From positions 1 through 64,000 of the forward strand of contig DASTMP010000270.1 in the NCBI GenBank assembly GCA_035714085.1: a stretch of DNA of 64,000 nucleotides, given 5' to 3'. This document shows, piece after piece, positions 41,372 through 51,123 of the stretch. Every line of letters begins with the position of its first letter. Positions within the stretch are counted from its first letter, which is position 1. The stretch comes from JAJVID01 sp035714085 (GTDB taxonomy: Bacteria; Acidobacteriota; Blastocatellia; RBC074). The position numbers were made by a program, and so were the translations under genes. Under the pieces are notes generated by a model. It saw nothing but the letters and a program-made list of their open reading frames with translations, was not told the origin of the DNA and ran no database searches.

Positions 41372-42766
41372 CTATTCTTCTCTTTCGATTATCTTTCGCG
41401 CCGCTTCGATCGCGTCATCAAGCGTCACGACCTCTCCGTCGAGTTGCATCTCGTAAACCGCGCGGATGATTTCGCCGACTTGCGGGCCTGGCTGGAGTCC
41501 GAGGTCCAGGACGTGGCGGCCCATCAGCAGCTGGTTCGGCGGATGCTCTTCGACGCCGAGAGAGAGCGCGCGGGCGATGAACCATTCTTCGGCTTCGGGC
41601 TTGAAATCGCCTCTGCGCCCCAGGCAATCGGCGCGCGCGACCCGGTAGAGCAGATCGAGTTCGGTCTTCAAGGCCAATCGCCGGAACATCCCGTCGGTTA
41701 CCACTTCGGGGGTTTTGAACCATTGGTGAGGGACGGCATGGCATTCGACGAGCGCGAGCGTCTGCCGCCGCGCGTCGTAATTGTCGAAGGTGAAAAGTTT
41801 GAGCCGGTCGAGAAATCGCTCGGTAATCGCCACGCCCATCATCTCGTGCTCTCGCGCCTTGATCAGGCCACTCTCGACCTTCGTCGCATACGGCTTGGCC
41901 AAATCGTGGCCGAGCGCGGCGAGCATCACCGAAATCTGTTTCGGTCGCGGCAGATCGTCAATCAGCTTCCGCGCTTCGTCCAGAACCATTCCGGTGTGAA
42001 TGAAGACATCACCTTCGGGATGGGCGATGGGGTCTTGTGGGCAATCGATCAGGGCGTGAATCTCAGGCCAGAGTTTTTCGGTGACGCCGAGTTCACGCGC
42101 CGCCCAGAAGCCGAGCGAGGGCCGGCGCGATTGCAGCAGCCATTTTTCAACCTCGGCCCAGATCCTTTCCGCGGGCAGATCGGAAAGGTCGATCGTTCGA
42201 CACAGCTCAATCGTCGCCGGATCGATCGAGTATTCGAAGCGCGCGGCGAATTGCATCGCGCGCAAAACTCGCAGGCTGTCCTCGACGAAAGTTTTCCGAT
42301 CGACGACGCGGATGATTTTGTGGGATATGTCTTCGCGCCCACGGTAAGGATCGAGGATTTCGTCTGCGAGCGGGTCGTACATCATCGCGTTGATAGTGAA
42401 ATCGCGGCGGCGCGCGGCCTCCTCAAATCTCATCCACGGATCGCCCTCGATCACGAAGCCGCGATGCCCGCGGCCAGTCTTGGATTCGCGACGTGGAAGA
42501 CTGACATCGACGACGAAACTCTTTCTCAGCTCGCGGTCTCGCAATCTGACCTTGTAAACAGTGAACGCCTCGCCAACCGCATCCACTTTGCCGTGAGCTT
42601 CGATCAAGGAGCGCAAGGCCGGGGCTTCGAGTCCGTAAACTTCGATGTCGTAATCGACACTGTCTACACCGCGAGCGAAATCGCGCACCCATCCGCCGAC
42701 GAGCAGCGCCCGCCCGCCCGCTTGCTTAACAGCTTCGCAAAGTTTGATAACGGCGCTTGAAATCAT
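41372..42766 (-). CDS. CCA tRNA nucleotidyltransferase / poly(A) polymerase family with HD domain
   Basis: 464 residues. Class II nucleotidyltransferase head with LLVGGWVRDF and the metal-binding DYDIEVYG, the template-arginine region RRRDFTINAMMYDPL, and the neck helix segment VEDSLRVLRAMQFAARFEY. A C-terminal HD phosphohydrolase region has LAALGHDLAKPYA, as in the multifunctional enzymes. It adds or repairs the tRNA CCA end; whether it also has phosphatase activity is inferred. The start is ATG 42766 (MISSAVIK), because the in-frame ATG 42799 would translate hairpin element F. Confidence 0.9.
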   Translation of the reverse strand: MISSAVIKLCEAVKQAGGRALLVGGWVRDFARGVDSVDYDIEVYGLEAPALRSLIEAHGKVDAVGEAFTVYKVRLRDRELRKSFVVDVSLPRRESKTGRGHRGFVIEGDPWMRFEEAARRRDFTINAMMYDPLADEILDPYRGREDISHKIIRVVDRKTFVEDSLRVLRAMQFAARFEYSIDPATIELCRTIDLSDLPAERIWAEVEKWLLQSRRPSLGFWAARELGVTEKLWPEIHALIDCPQDPIAHPEGDVFIHTGMVLDEARKLIDDLPRPKQISVMLAALGHDLAKPYATKVESGLIKAREHEMMGVAITERFLDRLKLFTFDNYDARRQTLALVECHAVPHQWFKTPEVVTDGMFRRLALKTELDLLYRVARADCLGRRGDFKPEAEEWFIARALSLGVEEHPPNQLLMGRHVLDLGLQPGPQVGEIIRAVYEMQLDGEVVTLDDAIEAARKIIEREE

Positions 42767-42778
42767 GACTGATGAATC

Positions 42779-42843
42779 GCCACAGAGCCACAGAGCCACA
42801 GAGAAAGTTTCTCTGTGGCTCTGTGGCTCTGTGGCTCTGTGGC
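42779..42843. repeat. CTCTGTGG octad inverted repeat between gatA and the CCA-adding gene (element F)
   Basis: The left arm (42779-42806) has three CACAGAGC-type units; the right arm (42808-42843) has four CTCTGTGG units. They are almost directly adjacent, so a transcript would form a near-perfect 28-bp hairpin. It lies between the gatA stop and the start of the downstream gene. Confidence 0.85.
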
Positions 42844-42855
42844 AAAGTCTTTGAT

Positions 42856-44277
42856 TTAGGCCAGTTCGTGAGCATAGGCCGCATTGAGCAGCCGCGCTTC
42901 GTCGAAATGGTTACCGATCAACTGCAACCCAATCGGCAATCCCGCGCCCGATTGGCCGCATGGAATGCTGACCGCGGGAACTCCCGCCAGGTTGACCGTC
43001 ACCGTGAAAATATCGTTCAGATACATCGCCAGCGGGTCATTCGATTTTTCCCCGATCTTGAAGGCCGGGGTTGGCGCGGTCGGCGTTGCGATCACGTCGC
43101 ACTTCTTGAACGCCTCAGCGAAATCGTTCGCCAGCATTGAACGCACACGTTGCGCCTTGTCATAGTAGGCGTCGTAATACCCCGACGACAAGACGAACGT
43201 GCCGAGCATGATTCGCCGCTTGACCTCGGCTCCGAAGCCTTCATCGCGAGTCTTGCGATACATTTCCGACAGGGCGCGCGCCTCTTCGGCGCGAAAGCCG
43301 TAGCGAACGCCGTCGTAGCGCGCCAGGTTCGACGAGGCTTCGGCCGTGGCGATAATGTAATAGACCGCGATCACATATTTCATATGCGGCAAACTGACCT
43401 CGACTATCTCGGCGCCGCGGTCGGCCAATTTGCGAATCCCGGCCTCGACCTTCTCCTTCACCTCCGGATCGAGGCCTTCGCCGAAACATTCGGGCGGCGC
43501 TCCTACTCGCATCCCCTTGACGTCGCCGTTGAGCGCGCTCAGATAATCGGGGATGGCCACATTGGCCGAAGTCGAATCGCAGCGGTCGTGGCCCGAAATG
43601 ACTTGGAGCGCGCGCGCCGCGTCGCTGACGTTATTCGCGAACGGCCCTATCTGATCCAGCGACGATGCGAACGCTACCAGACCGTAACGCGAGACCCGCC
43701 CATAGGTGGGCTTCAACCCGATGACGCCGCAGAAGGACGCCGGTTGGCGGATCGAGCCGCCCGTGTCCGAGCCTAACGCGATAGGCGTATGCCCCGCCGC
43801 GACCGCGACCGCCGAACCGCCCGAGCTTCCACCAGGCACAAACTCCTGGTTGACGGGATGGCGCACGGGGCCGAAAGCGGAATTCTCAGTCGAACTACCC
43901 ATCGCAAATTCATCCAGGTTGGTTTTGCCGACAATGATCGCCCCGGCCTCTTCGAGCTTCTTGACGGCCGTCGCGGTGTAAGGCGGAATATAATTGCCCA
44001 GGATGCGCGAGCCGCATGTCGTGCGAACGTCGGTTATGAGCATGTTGTCTTTGACCGCGACGGGAACGCCTGCCAGCGGTTTCCGCCGGATCGCCTCTTG
44101 AATATCGGCATCCATCGCGGCGGCCCGCTTCAAAGCCGATTCGCGGTTGATCGTGATATAGGCGTTAAGCCGGTCATTATCCCTTTCAATCCGATCAAGG
44201 GCGCCGCGGCAAACCTCGCTCGGGCTGGATTGGCCCGAAGCGTAGAGCTTATGAAGTTCTGCGATAGTCAGATTCAT
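42856..44277 (-). CDS. gatA: aspartyl/glutamyl-tRNA amidotransferase subunit A
   Basis: 473 residues. The amidase releases ammonia from glutamine for amidation of Asp-tRNA(Asn) or Glu-tRNA(Gln). The Ser-cisSer-Lys triad is present: Lys in VPVAVKDNMLI, Ser in GSDTGGSIRQPAS, with the amidase signature GGSSGGSAVAVAAG. GLKPTYGRVSRYGLVAFASS and the C-terminal GLPIGLQLIGNHFDE fit. Subunit C is two genes upstream on the same strand, with a SnoaL-like gene between; gatB is not in the window. Confidence 0.95.
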   Translation of the reverse strand: MNLTIAELHKLYASGQSSPSEVCRGALDRIERDNDRLNAYITINRESALKRAAAMDADIQEAIRRKPLAGVPVAVKDNMLITDVRTTCGSRILGNYIPPYTATAVKKLEEAGAIIVGKTNLDEFAMGSSTENSAFGPVRHPVNQEFVPGGSSGGSAVAVAAGHTPIALGSDTGGSIRQPASFCGVIGLKPTYGRVSRYGLVAFASSLDQIGPFANNVSDAARALQVISGHDRCDSTSANVAIPDYLSALNGDVKGMRVGAPPECFGEGLDPEVKEKVEAGIRKLADRGAEIVEVSLPHMKYVIAVYYIIATAEASSNLARYDGVRYGFRAEEARALSEMYRKTRDEGFGAEVKRRIMLGTFVLSSGYYDAYYDKAQRVRSMLANDFAEAFKKCDVIATPTAPTPAFKIGEKSNDPLAMYLNDIFTVTVNLAGVPAVSIPCGQSGAGLPIGLQLIGNHFDEARLLNAAYAHELA

Positions 44278-44301
44278 GGTTATTATCGGCGGGTATCCGG
44301 T

Positions 44302-44745
44302 TCAGGAGCGCTGATCCGGCGCTTGAGGTAAATCCACGGCATGCGCCAGCGAAAGCATCCATTTATCTTTCTGTTTTACAAAGACGTCGGTAAATGCGAC
44401 TGCGCTGGTCTCTTCCTTGCCCTCGCCGCTCGCCGTCTTGGCGATCTGCAATCCGGTAACCACGGCCAGGTTCCCATAAACATTCACTTTCAACTCTTCG
44501 CCTCGAATCGAAATGATTTCGCAGGGGAATTTAGCGCAGAGTTTGAGGAAATCGTCTCTGGTGACTTCCTGGCCCGGGCTTCGGTAGACGAAATCTTCCG
44601 TCAGAACGCGTTCGAGAACGCTCGCATCCCGGCCCTTGACCGCGCCGAATATCTCTTCTTCGAGAAGCAGGATCGCCTGCTGCGCCTCGGTCGATTTTTC
44701 GCTGTTTTTGTTCGATGTGGACGCCAGTTCAACCTCCAATAACAC
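44302..44745 (-). CDS. SnoaL/DUF4440-like (NTF2 fold) protein between gatC and gatA
   Basis: About 147 residues from GTG 44745, or 141 from a CTG at 44727. NTF2-like features: a helix AQQAILLLEEEIFGAVKGRD, then VLTEDFVYRSPGQEVTRDDF, and three strands ending KDKWMLSLAHAVDL. The start is unresolved. GGAGG at 44733-44737 sits five bases before the CTG, inside the end of gatC; GTG 44745 and TTG 44739 overlap gatC by 17 and 11 bases. The family includes enzymes and non-enzymatic binders, so no function can be named. Its place inside the gatCA operon is unusual. Confidence 0.72.
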   Translation of the reverse strand: MLLEVELASTSNKNSEKSTEAQQAILLLEEEIFGAVKGRDASVLERVLTEDFVYRSPGQEVTRDDFLKLCAKFPCEIISIRGEELKVNVYGNLAVVTGLQIAKTASGEGKEETSAVAFTDVFVKQKDKWMLSLAHAVDLPQAPDQRS

Positions 44746-45031
44746 GCGGAACCAGAAAATGGCCCTCGTCGCTATCCGGCGCTTGCTCCAACGCCTTTTG
44801 CTGTCCGAGGCTCGGCTCGATTTTGTCGTCGCGCGCGGCGTAGGAAATTTCGACCGCGCCCGCGCTCTGATTACGCCAGGGTTCGACCGCTGACGTGTCA
44901 AGTTCATTGAGCTGATCGACATATTCGACGATCGCCGCGAGCTGATTTGAAAAAAGCTCTTTCTCTTCGGCCGTCAGTTCGAGGTTGGCCAATGCGGCGA
45001 CCTTTTCAACTTCAGACTGTGTGATAGGCAT
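44729..45031 (-). CDS. gatC: aspartyl/glutamyl-tRNA amidotransferase subunit C
   Basis: 100 residues, typical for this small subunit, which wraps between GatA and GatB and stabilises the complex. Conserved parts: ITQSEVEKVAALANLELTAE, FSNQLAAIVEYVDQLNELDT, and the C-terminal FLVPRVIGG. The ATG at 45031 (MPITQSEV) is preferred; an upstream in-frame ATG at 45088 would translate hairpin element G. The downstream SnoaL-like gene overlaps its end. Confidence 0.95.
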   Translation of the reverse strand: MPITQSEVEKVAALANLELTAEEKELFSNQLAAIVEYVDQLNELDTSAVEPWRNQSAGAVEISYAARDDKIEPSLGQQKALEQAPDSDEGHFLVPRVIGG

Positions 45032-45039
45032 GATCTTTC

Positions 45040-45110
45040 GGGAGTGGGGAGTAAGGAGTGGGTAATGGGATATTTTCCCATTACCCACTCCTTACTCTCC
45101 ATTCCCCACT
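45040..45110. repeat. heptad inverted repeat upstream of gatC (element G)
   Basis: The left arm (45040-45070) contains GGAGTAAGGAGTGGGTAATG; the right arm (45076-45110) begins with its perfect inverse, TCCCATTACCCACTCCTTAC. The core is 23 bp with a 5-bp loop. It begins nine bases from the gatC start codon and contains the stop codon of the leftward DUF721 gene (45092). Confidence 0.85.
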
Positions 45111-45553
45111 ATTCTTCTTTCCAAACATTTCGCCGCCGCGCGCAGGAACTGTTCACGCAGCGAGTCGTCTTTGATTCGGCCGGCGGCGGACATAAGCTCC
45201 GCCTCGATCTCTTCAGTATGACGCCACTCGAATCTCTTTAGGTCCGGCGGGCGCGAGCCGAGCACGGTTCCGCGGTCAATGCGGAATTCGATGAAGGTCA
45301 CGTAGGGGCCGCCGAGCAGCGAATTTATCCTGAACAAGTACTGGCCGCTCAGCCGCTCCATCTGGTTTTTCCAGGTCAGGTCGAGCGTCGCGATGACCAG
45401 GCGCTTTTGATAGAGCTGAAAGGGAACGCAATTGTATGCGACCTGCGGGCCTGCCACAGCGCGCCACACGACGAACGCCGCCTGTTCTCGCACCTCTTCG
45501 TTGTCGCCCGAAAGGCGGAGCATCATCGGCAGCATTTTGAGCAGGCTGTTCAT
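45092..45553 (-). CDS. DUF721 / DciA-like protein
   Basis: 153 residues. The DUF721 core is visible: WRAVAGPQVAYNCVPFQLYQ, LVIATLDLTWKNQMERLSGQ and LFRINSLLGGPYVTFIEFRI. Members include DciA, which loads the replicative helicase in bacteria lacking DnaC. The ATG at 45553 (MNSLLKMLPM) is preferred because the in-frame ATG 45616 would translate element H. The last residues (IVGNGE) and the stop are encoded by element G, so this C-terminal tail is repeat-derived. Confidence 0.8.
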   Translation of the reverse strand: MNSLLKMLPMMLRLSGDNEEVREQAAFVVWRAVAGPQVAYNCVPFQLYQKRLVIATLDLTWKNQMERLSGQYLFRINSLLGGPYVTFIEFRIDRGTVLGSRPPDLKRFEWRHTEEIEAELMSAAGRIKDDSLREQFLRAAAKCLERRIVGNGE

Positions 45554-45559
45554 AATGCA

Positions 45560-45641
45560 GGGGAGTGGGGAATGGGGAGTGGGGAGTGGGAATAGCATCT
45601 TTTCTCCATTCCCCATTCCCTATTCCCTATTCCCCACTCCC
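45560..45641. repeat. heptad inverted repeat upstream of the DUF721 gene (element H)
   Basis: The left arm (45560-45592) is GGGGAGTGGGGAATGGGGAG plus 13 bases; the right arm (45603-45641) carries TCCCCATTCCCTATTCCCTA and similar words. It exactly fills the gap between the start of the DUF721 gene (45553) and the stop of the upstream cytochrome gene (45645). Confidence 0.8.
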
Positions 45642-45644
45642 GCC

Positions 45645-47243
45645 TCACTTCTTCCTCACTCGCCGCTTGGCGCCGGGGCGCGTTTTTTCCGGCGCGGCCT
45701 CGGGCTTGATCGAATTCTTGTGCGCGATGACCGGCCAATACTTCTCGAAGTCAAAGTCGGGACTGTTGTCGCGGTCGTGGCAGACCAGACAGCTCTGGTT
45801 TTTCGGCGGCGTTTTGTAATTTCCGGCAGTCGGCGCCTTGATGTGTTCGGCGCCGGGACCGTGGCAAGATTCGCAATGTACGTTGGCGAATTGCGGCGTG
45901 GCTTTAACGCTGACGAACCCTTGATCGCGGAAGCCGAGAGAGTGACAGCCGACACAATTGCCGTCAAACATCCTTTGCTTCTCTTCCAGCGCGGCGAACG
46001 CATGCGAATGGCGAGAATTTTTCCAGACCTCGTATTCGGCCTTGTGGCACTGAGCGCAGGATTCCGACAGCGAGAACGGCGTATTCAGCGGCTTTCCGGC
46101 GATCACCGCGGCCTCCTCTTCGGCCAATCGCGTCTGAACCACATCGATCTCCTTGCGCGCGCTGGATGTGATCTCGGCCATCTGCGGGTCGTCAGGAATG
46201 ATTTCATCCAGCTCGACGTATCGCGCGGTGAAGCGTTCGACCACGCCATCCGCGTCGGTGTAAAACCGCAGTTCGCCCAGATGCTTGGTCTCTTTGGCCG
46301 CGTAAACGATCATCGTGTTGTTGACCTGCTTCGGATCGAAGACGATTCCCCGCTCCTCAGCGGCGATGATCAGATCGAGGTCGGGGTTCTGCATCGCAAG
46401 CTTGTTGATCGTCAGCAACTTCAGGTAGCCGACGATGACGGTGACATCGGCCTTGTCGCGGACTTCCGCCAACGCGGCTTTCGCCGCGGCGAGCGGATCG
46501 TCAATCACGAAACCGCTCTTCGCAACCAGGTCTTTACGCTCGTCCGGCGCCACGTCGCTCAGACCGATGAAGGCTATGCGAACCGGCTGAGATAATCTCT
46601 TGCCAGTGACGATTTTGATGACGTAAGGCGCGGGAGCCGCGAGACTCGCTCCGCCGGCGTTTATGGGTTTGACATTGGCCGAAATCAGAGATGACTTTTC
46701 CGGCTTGAGGTTCGCGTCCGGCTTCAGCATAGAGCGTGCGTAAAGCAAATCGTGGAAGCCCAGGTTGACCACATCCAGGCCCATCGCCTCGTTCGCGCGG
46801 ACGATCCAATCGTTCATCAACTTCGCGTCGGCGCGCAAATCCGTCCCTTCGAGATTCAGGTCGTCGCTGAAGATGTATCCGGCGTCAACCTGAAGGATCG
46901 CCGCGTCGGGGCTGCGCTTGCGGAAGGCGTTGATGTAGCCCGTCCGTCGCGCCACACCGCCAAGCGGGTGAATCGGGCAACCGCAAACCTCCAGATTGCC
47001 GCGGATGCCCATCGAATAAAACAGAACTATTCCATAGCCGTCGTCCCCGTCCAAACGATCCTCGAGCGTGCCCGATGGGGCGGGCTTCTTCGCCAACGCC
47101 TCACGCTCCTGTTGGTTTTTTTGGGGAGGCTGCGGCGTTTGAGTTAAAGAGAGGGCGCGAGTCGATGCCCGGTCGATGATTATCGCGGCGAGAGCGAAAA
47201 GGCAGATGAGAGTCAGCGAGATAATTCGTTTGCTGTTAGACAT
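45645..47243 (-). CDS. tetrahaem cytochrome c fused to a degenerate UshA-like phosphoesterase domain
   Basis: 532 residues. A signal anchor (about 7-25) is followed by a domain with the shape of UshA/SoxB metallophosphoesterases (residues about 65-370; GCPIHPLGGVARRTGYI, then ILQVDAGYIF, LGFHDLLY). Several metal ligands appear lost: the D-x-H before G-x-L is SMGIRGNL, the GD-x-F is GYIF, and GNHE is GFHD. The C-terminal part has four c-type haem motifs (CAQCH, CVGCH, CESCH, CLVCH) with distal His residues, as in cytochrome c554-like proteins. It probably acts in periplasmic electron transfer; the lost ligands make hydrolysis doubtful. The C-terminus is Lys/Arg-rich. Confidence 0.87.
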   Translation of the reverse strand: MSNSKRIISLTLICLFALAAIIIDRASTRALSLTQTPQPPQKNQQEREALAKKPAPSGTLEDRLDGDDGYGIVLFYSMGIRGNLEVCGCPIHPLGGVARRTGYINAFRKRSPDAAILQVDAGYIFSDDLNLEGTDLRADAKLMNDWIVRANEAMGLDVVNLGFHDLLYARSMLKPDANLKPEKSSLISANVKPINAGGASLAAPAPYVIKIVTGKRLSQPVRIAFIGLSDVAPDERKDLVAKSGFVIDDPLAAAKAALAEVRDKADVTVIVGYLKLLTINKLAMQNPDLDLIIAAEERGIVFDPKQVNNTMIVYAAKETKHLGELRFYTDADGVVERFTARYVELDEIIPDDPQMAEITSSARKEIDVVQTRLAEEEAAVIAGKPLNTPFSLSESCAQCHKAEYEVWKNSRHSHAFAALEEKQRMFDGNCVGCHSLGFRDQGFVSVKATPQFANVHCESCHGPGAEHIKAPTAGNYKTPPKNQSCLVCHDRDNSPDFDFEKYWPVIAHKNSIKPEAAPEKTRPGAKRRVRKK

Positions 47244-47320
47244 AACCCCTGCTCTATGATGAAATCAGCGCGTTTCAGGGAACGGATAGTGTAGACAAAA
47301 AGCGTTGTAGCGACAAGCTT

Positions 47321-47926
47321 ATGCTGATTTTAGCTTCCTCATCCCCGCGCCGCGCTGAGCTATTGCGGGCCGCGGGAATCGATTTCACAGTTCGGGCCGC
47401 CGGCGTTGACGAGGCGATCACGCCGAATGAACCGCCACGCGATTACGTTGTGCGACTGTCGCGCGAAAAAGCTCGCGCTGTCATCAGTGGCGATGAATTG
47501 GCGCTAGGCGCCGACACCACCGTCGTCATTAATGGAGAGATAATCGGCAAGCCCGCGGACGCGGAAGAGGCCGGACGAATGTTGCGCGCTTTGAGCGGGC
47601 AATGGCACGAGGTGCTGACCGGCGTCACACTGGCGCGCGCGGACCGGATCATTTCCGACGTCTCCTCGACGCGCGTCAAGTTCGCCGAGCTTAGCGACGC
47701 TGAAATAAAATGGTACGTCTCCACCGGAGAACCGATGGACAAAGCTGGGGCTTACGCCATCCAGGGCCACGCGTCGCTCTTCGTCGAAAGCATCGAAGGC
47801 AGTTACTCAAACGTCGTCGGCCTGCCGATGCAGTTGACTTATCAAATGGCCAGGCGGATGGGAGTCGAGTTAGTAGGGAATAGGGAGTGGGGAGTGGGGA
47901 GTGGGGAATCAGGAGTCGAAGAATAA
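47321..47926 (+). CDS. maf: Maf/YhdE-type nucleotide pyrophosphatase
   Basis: 201 residues. These enzymes remove pyrophosphate from dTTP, UTP or modified pyrimidine nucleotides. Conserved: LILASSSPRRAELLRAAGI, REKARAV, the substrate-binding GADTTVVINGEIIGKP, QWHEVLTGVTL and DKAGAYAIQGHASLFVESIE. The last 18 or so residues (VGNREWGVGSGESGVEE) are encoded by repeat element I, beyond the natural end of the family near MARRMGVEL. The stop is inside the repeat, so the tail is repeat-derived. Confidence 0.93.
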   Translation: MLILASSSPRRAELLRAAGIDFTVRAAGVDEAITPNEPPRDYVVRLSREKARAVISGDELALGADTTVVINGEIIGKPADAEEAGRMLRALSGQWHEVLTGVTLARADRIISDVSSTRVKFAELSDAEIKWYVSTGEPMDKAGAYAIQGHASLFVESIEGSYSNVVGLPMQLTYQMARRMGVELVGNREWGVGSGESGVEE

Positions 47927-47965
47927 TTTCTTTGCCCCCACTCCCTATTCCCCATTCCCTACTCA
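47873..47965. repeat. heptad inverted repeat between convergent maf and ribA (element I)
   Basis: The left arm (47873-47915) has TAGGGAATAGGGAGTGGGGA followed by GGGAGTG units; the right arm (47934-47965) has CACTCCCTATTCCCCATTCC and CTACTC. It starts inside maf and ends five bases before the ribA stop, filling the convergent intergenic space. Confidence 0.82.
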
Positions 47966-47969
47966 TTAC

Positions 47970-48611
47970 TCAGAAGATGCCGTTCAACTGCAGCAGATGG
48001 CCCATCTTCTCCTTCTTCACGATCAGGTATTTGAAGGCGGGCGCTTTCGGCTTAATTTCGAGCGGCACGCGTTCCACGACTTCGAGTCCGGCATCATGCA
48101 GCGCGCGGACCTTGTCGGGGTTGTTCGACATAAGACGGACGCGACTCGCGCCGAGAAGTTTGATCACCTCGGCGCATTGATCGTAACTGCGGTGATCGAC
48201 GTCGAATCCCAGACGAAGGTTGGCCTCGATGGTGTCGGCGCCTTCATCCTGCAAGGCGTAGGCGCGAATTTTATTGGTGATCCCGATCCCGCGCCCTTCC
48301 TGATGCTGGTAAACAATGATCCCGCGCCCTTCCGCCTGCACCATCCTCATTGCCCTTTCGAGTTGAGGGCCGCAGTCACATTTCAATGAATGGAAAACGT
48401 CGCCCGTTAAACATTGGGAGTGAATTCTGACAAGCGTCGCATGATCGGGATTGATTTCGCCTTTGACCAGGGCGACGAATTCTTCGTCGCTGGTGGCGCT
48501 GCGAAAACCGAAGATGCGAAAATGGCCGAACTCTGTGGGGAGATTAGCTTCGGCTTCTTTTTTCACTGTGAATTCGGCTGTTGCTCGGTTTGACTCAAGA
48601 TTTTCTATCAT
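47970..48611 (-). CDS. ribA: GTP cyclohydrolase II
   Basis: 213 residues, the stand-alone form. It opens GTP to 2,5-diamino-6-ribosylamino-pyrimidinone phosphate, the first step of riboflavin synthesis. The zinc site is visible as C-x(10)-C-x-C in SQCLTGDVFHSLKCDCGPQL; also YQHQEGRGIGITNKIRAYAL, and the C-terminal VRLMSNNPDKVRALHDAGLE. No other rib gene is nearby, and I found no FMN riboswitch upstream. Confidence 0.94.
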   Translation of the reverse strand: MIENLESNRATAEFTVKKEAEANLPTEFGHFRIFGFRSATSDEEFVALVKGEINPDHATLVRIHSQCLTGDVFHSLKCDCGPQLERAMRMVQAEGRGIIVYQHQEGRGIGITNKIRAYALQDEGADTIEANLRLGFDVDHRSYDQCAEVIKLLGASRVRLMSNNPDKVRALHDAGLEVVERVPLEIKPKAPAFKYLIVKKEKMGHLLQLNGIF

Positions 48612-48970
48612 ACTTCTCCTAAGTTAAGCGCATTTGAAACCGATGTTGCGCCGATTTTGCAAGGAACGTGAATCGCAGATCGACTATAAGAGGCGCGCTC
48701 GCGCCTGGTCAAGATACCGATCTCCTAAATTTGGGGAACTGGAAAATGAAGATATAACCAATGTTCGGTAGATACTTCCGGGGGGATTCCGCCATCTGCT
48801 CCACGACTCCCATGCCCGGCGCCAACCCAAATTTAGCGGAATTCATTCGCATTGAATGTAGTTTCTGTCACAATAAATGAGCGCGACTACTTGCGGATCA
48901 TATTGCGACTCACAACATATAACGGCGCTCGCCGATACCTGGTTACATCAATGACGAACCGTAATTTTGT
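48612..48970. other. divergent intergenic region, 359 bp
   Basis: This separates leftward ribA from the rightward membrane protein gene, so both promoters should be here. AGGAGA at 48609-48616, read leftward, is the ribA ribosome site. A small palindromic stretch, GAGGCGCGCTCGCGCCT (48690-48706), can form a short hairpin. I saw no coding frame of note and no riboswitch. Confidence 0.45.
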
Positions 48971-51002
<2,032 letters not shown>

Positions 51003-51019
<17 letters not shown>

Positions 51020-51087
51020 AGGATCGAAGATCGCGTTATCAAGCGTAAGGCGACCCTCTATCTTCGATTCTCGAGCCTCAATCTTCC
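51003..51087. repeat. inverted repeat spanning a gene end (element K)
   Basis: The left arm (51003-51036) has TCGAGAATCGAAGATAGAGG and the right arm (51052-51086) has its inverse, CCTCTATCTTCGATTCTCGA. The stop codon of the membrane protein (51017-51019) is inside the left arm. Confidence 0.8.
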
Positions 51088-51123
51088 TTGACTCGGTCGC
51101 GCCACCTGCCTAATCTCACCGCG

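Noticed and set aside
41444..42760. A 438-codon open frame opposite the CCA-adding gene.
   Set aside because: It is a GC-driven shadow: no domain, no ribosome site, and the real gene is unmistakable.
42779..42843. Tandem octads near gatA as a CRISPR array.
   Set aside because: The units are 8 nt, contiguous and inverted, with no spacers of uniform length and no Cas genes.
48612..48970. FMN riboswitch upstream of ribA.
   Set aside because: I looked for the conserved AGGGGCAGGGTGAAATTC-type core on the ribA sense strand and did not find it.
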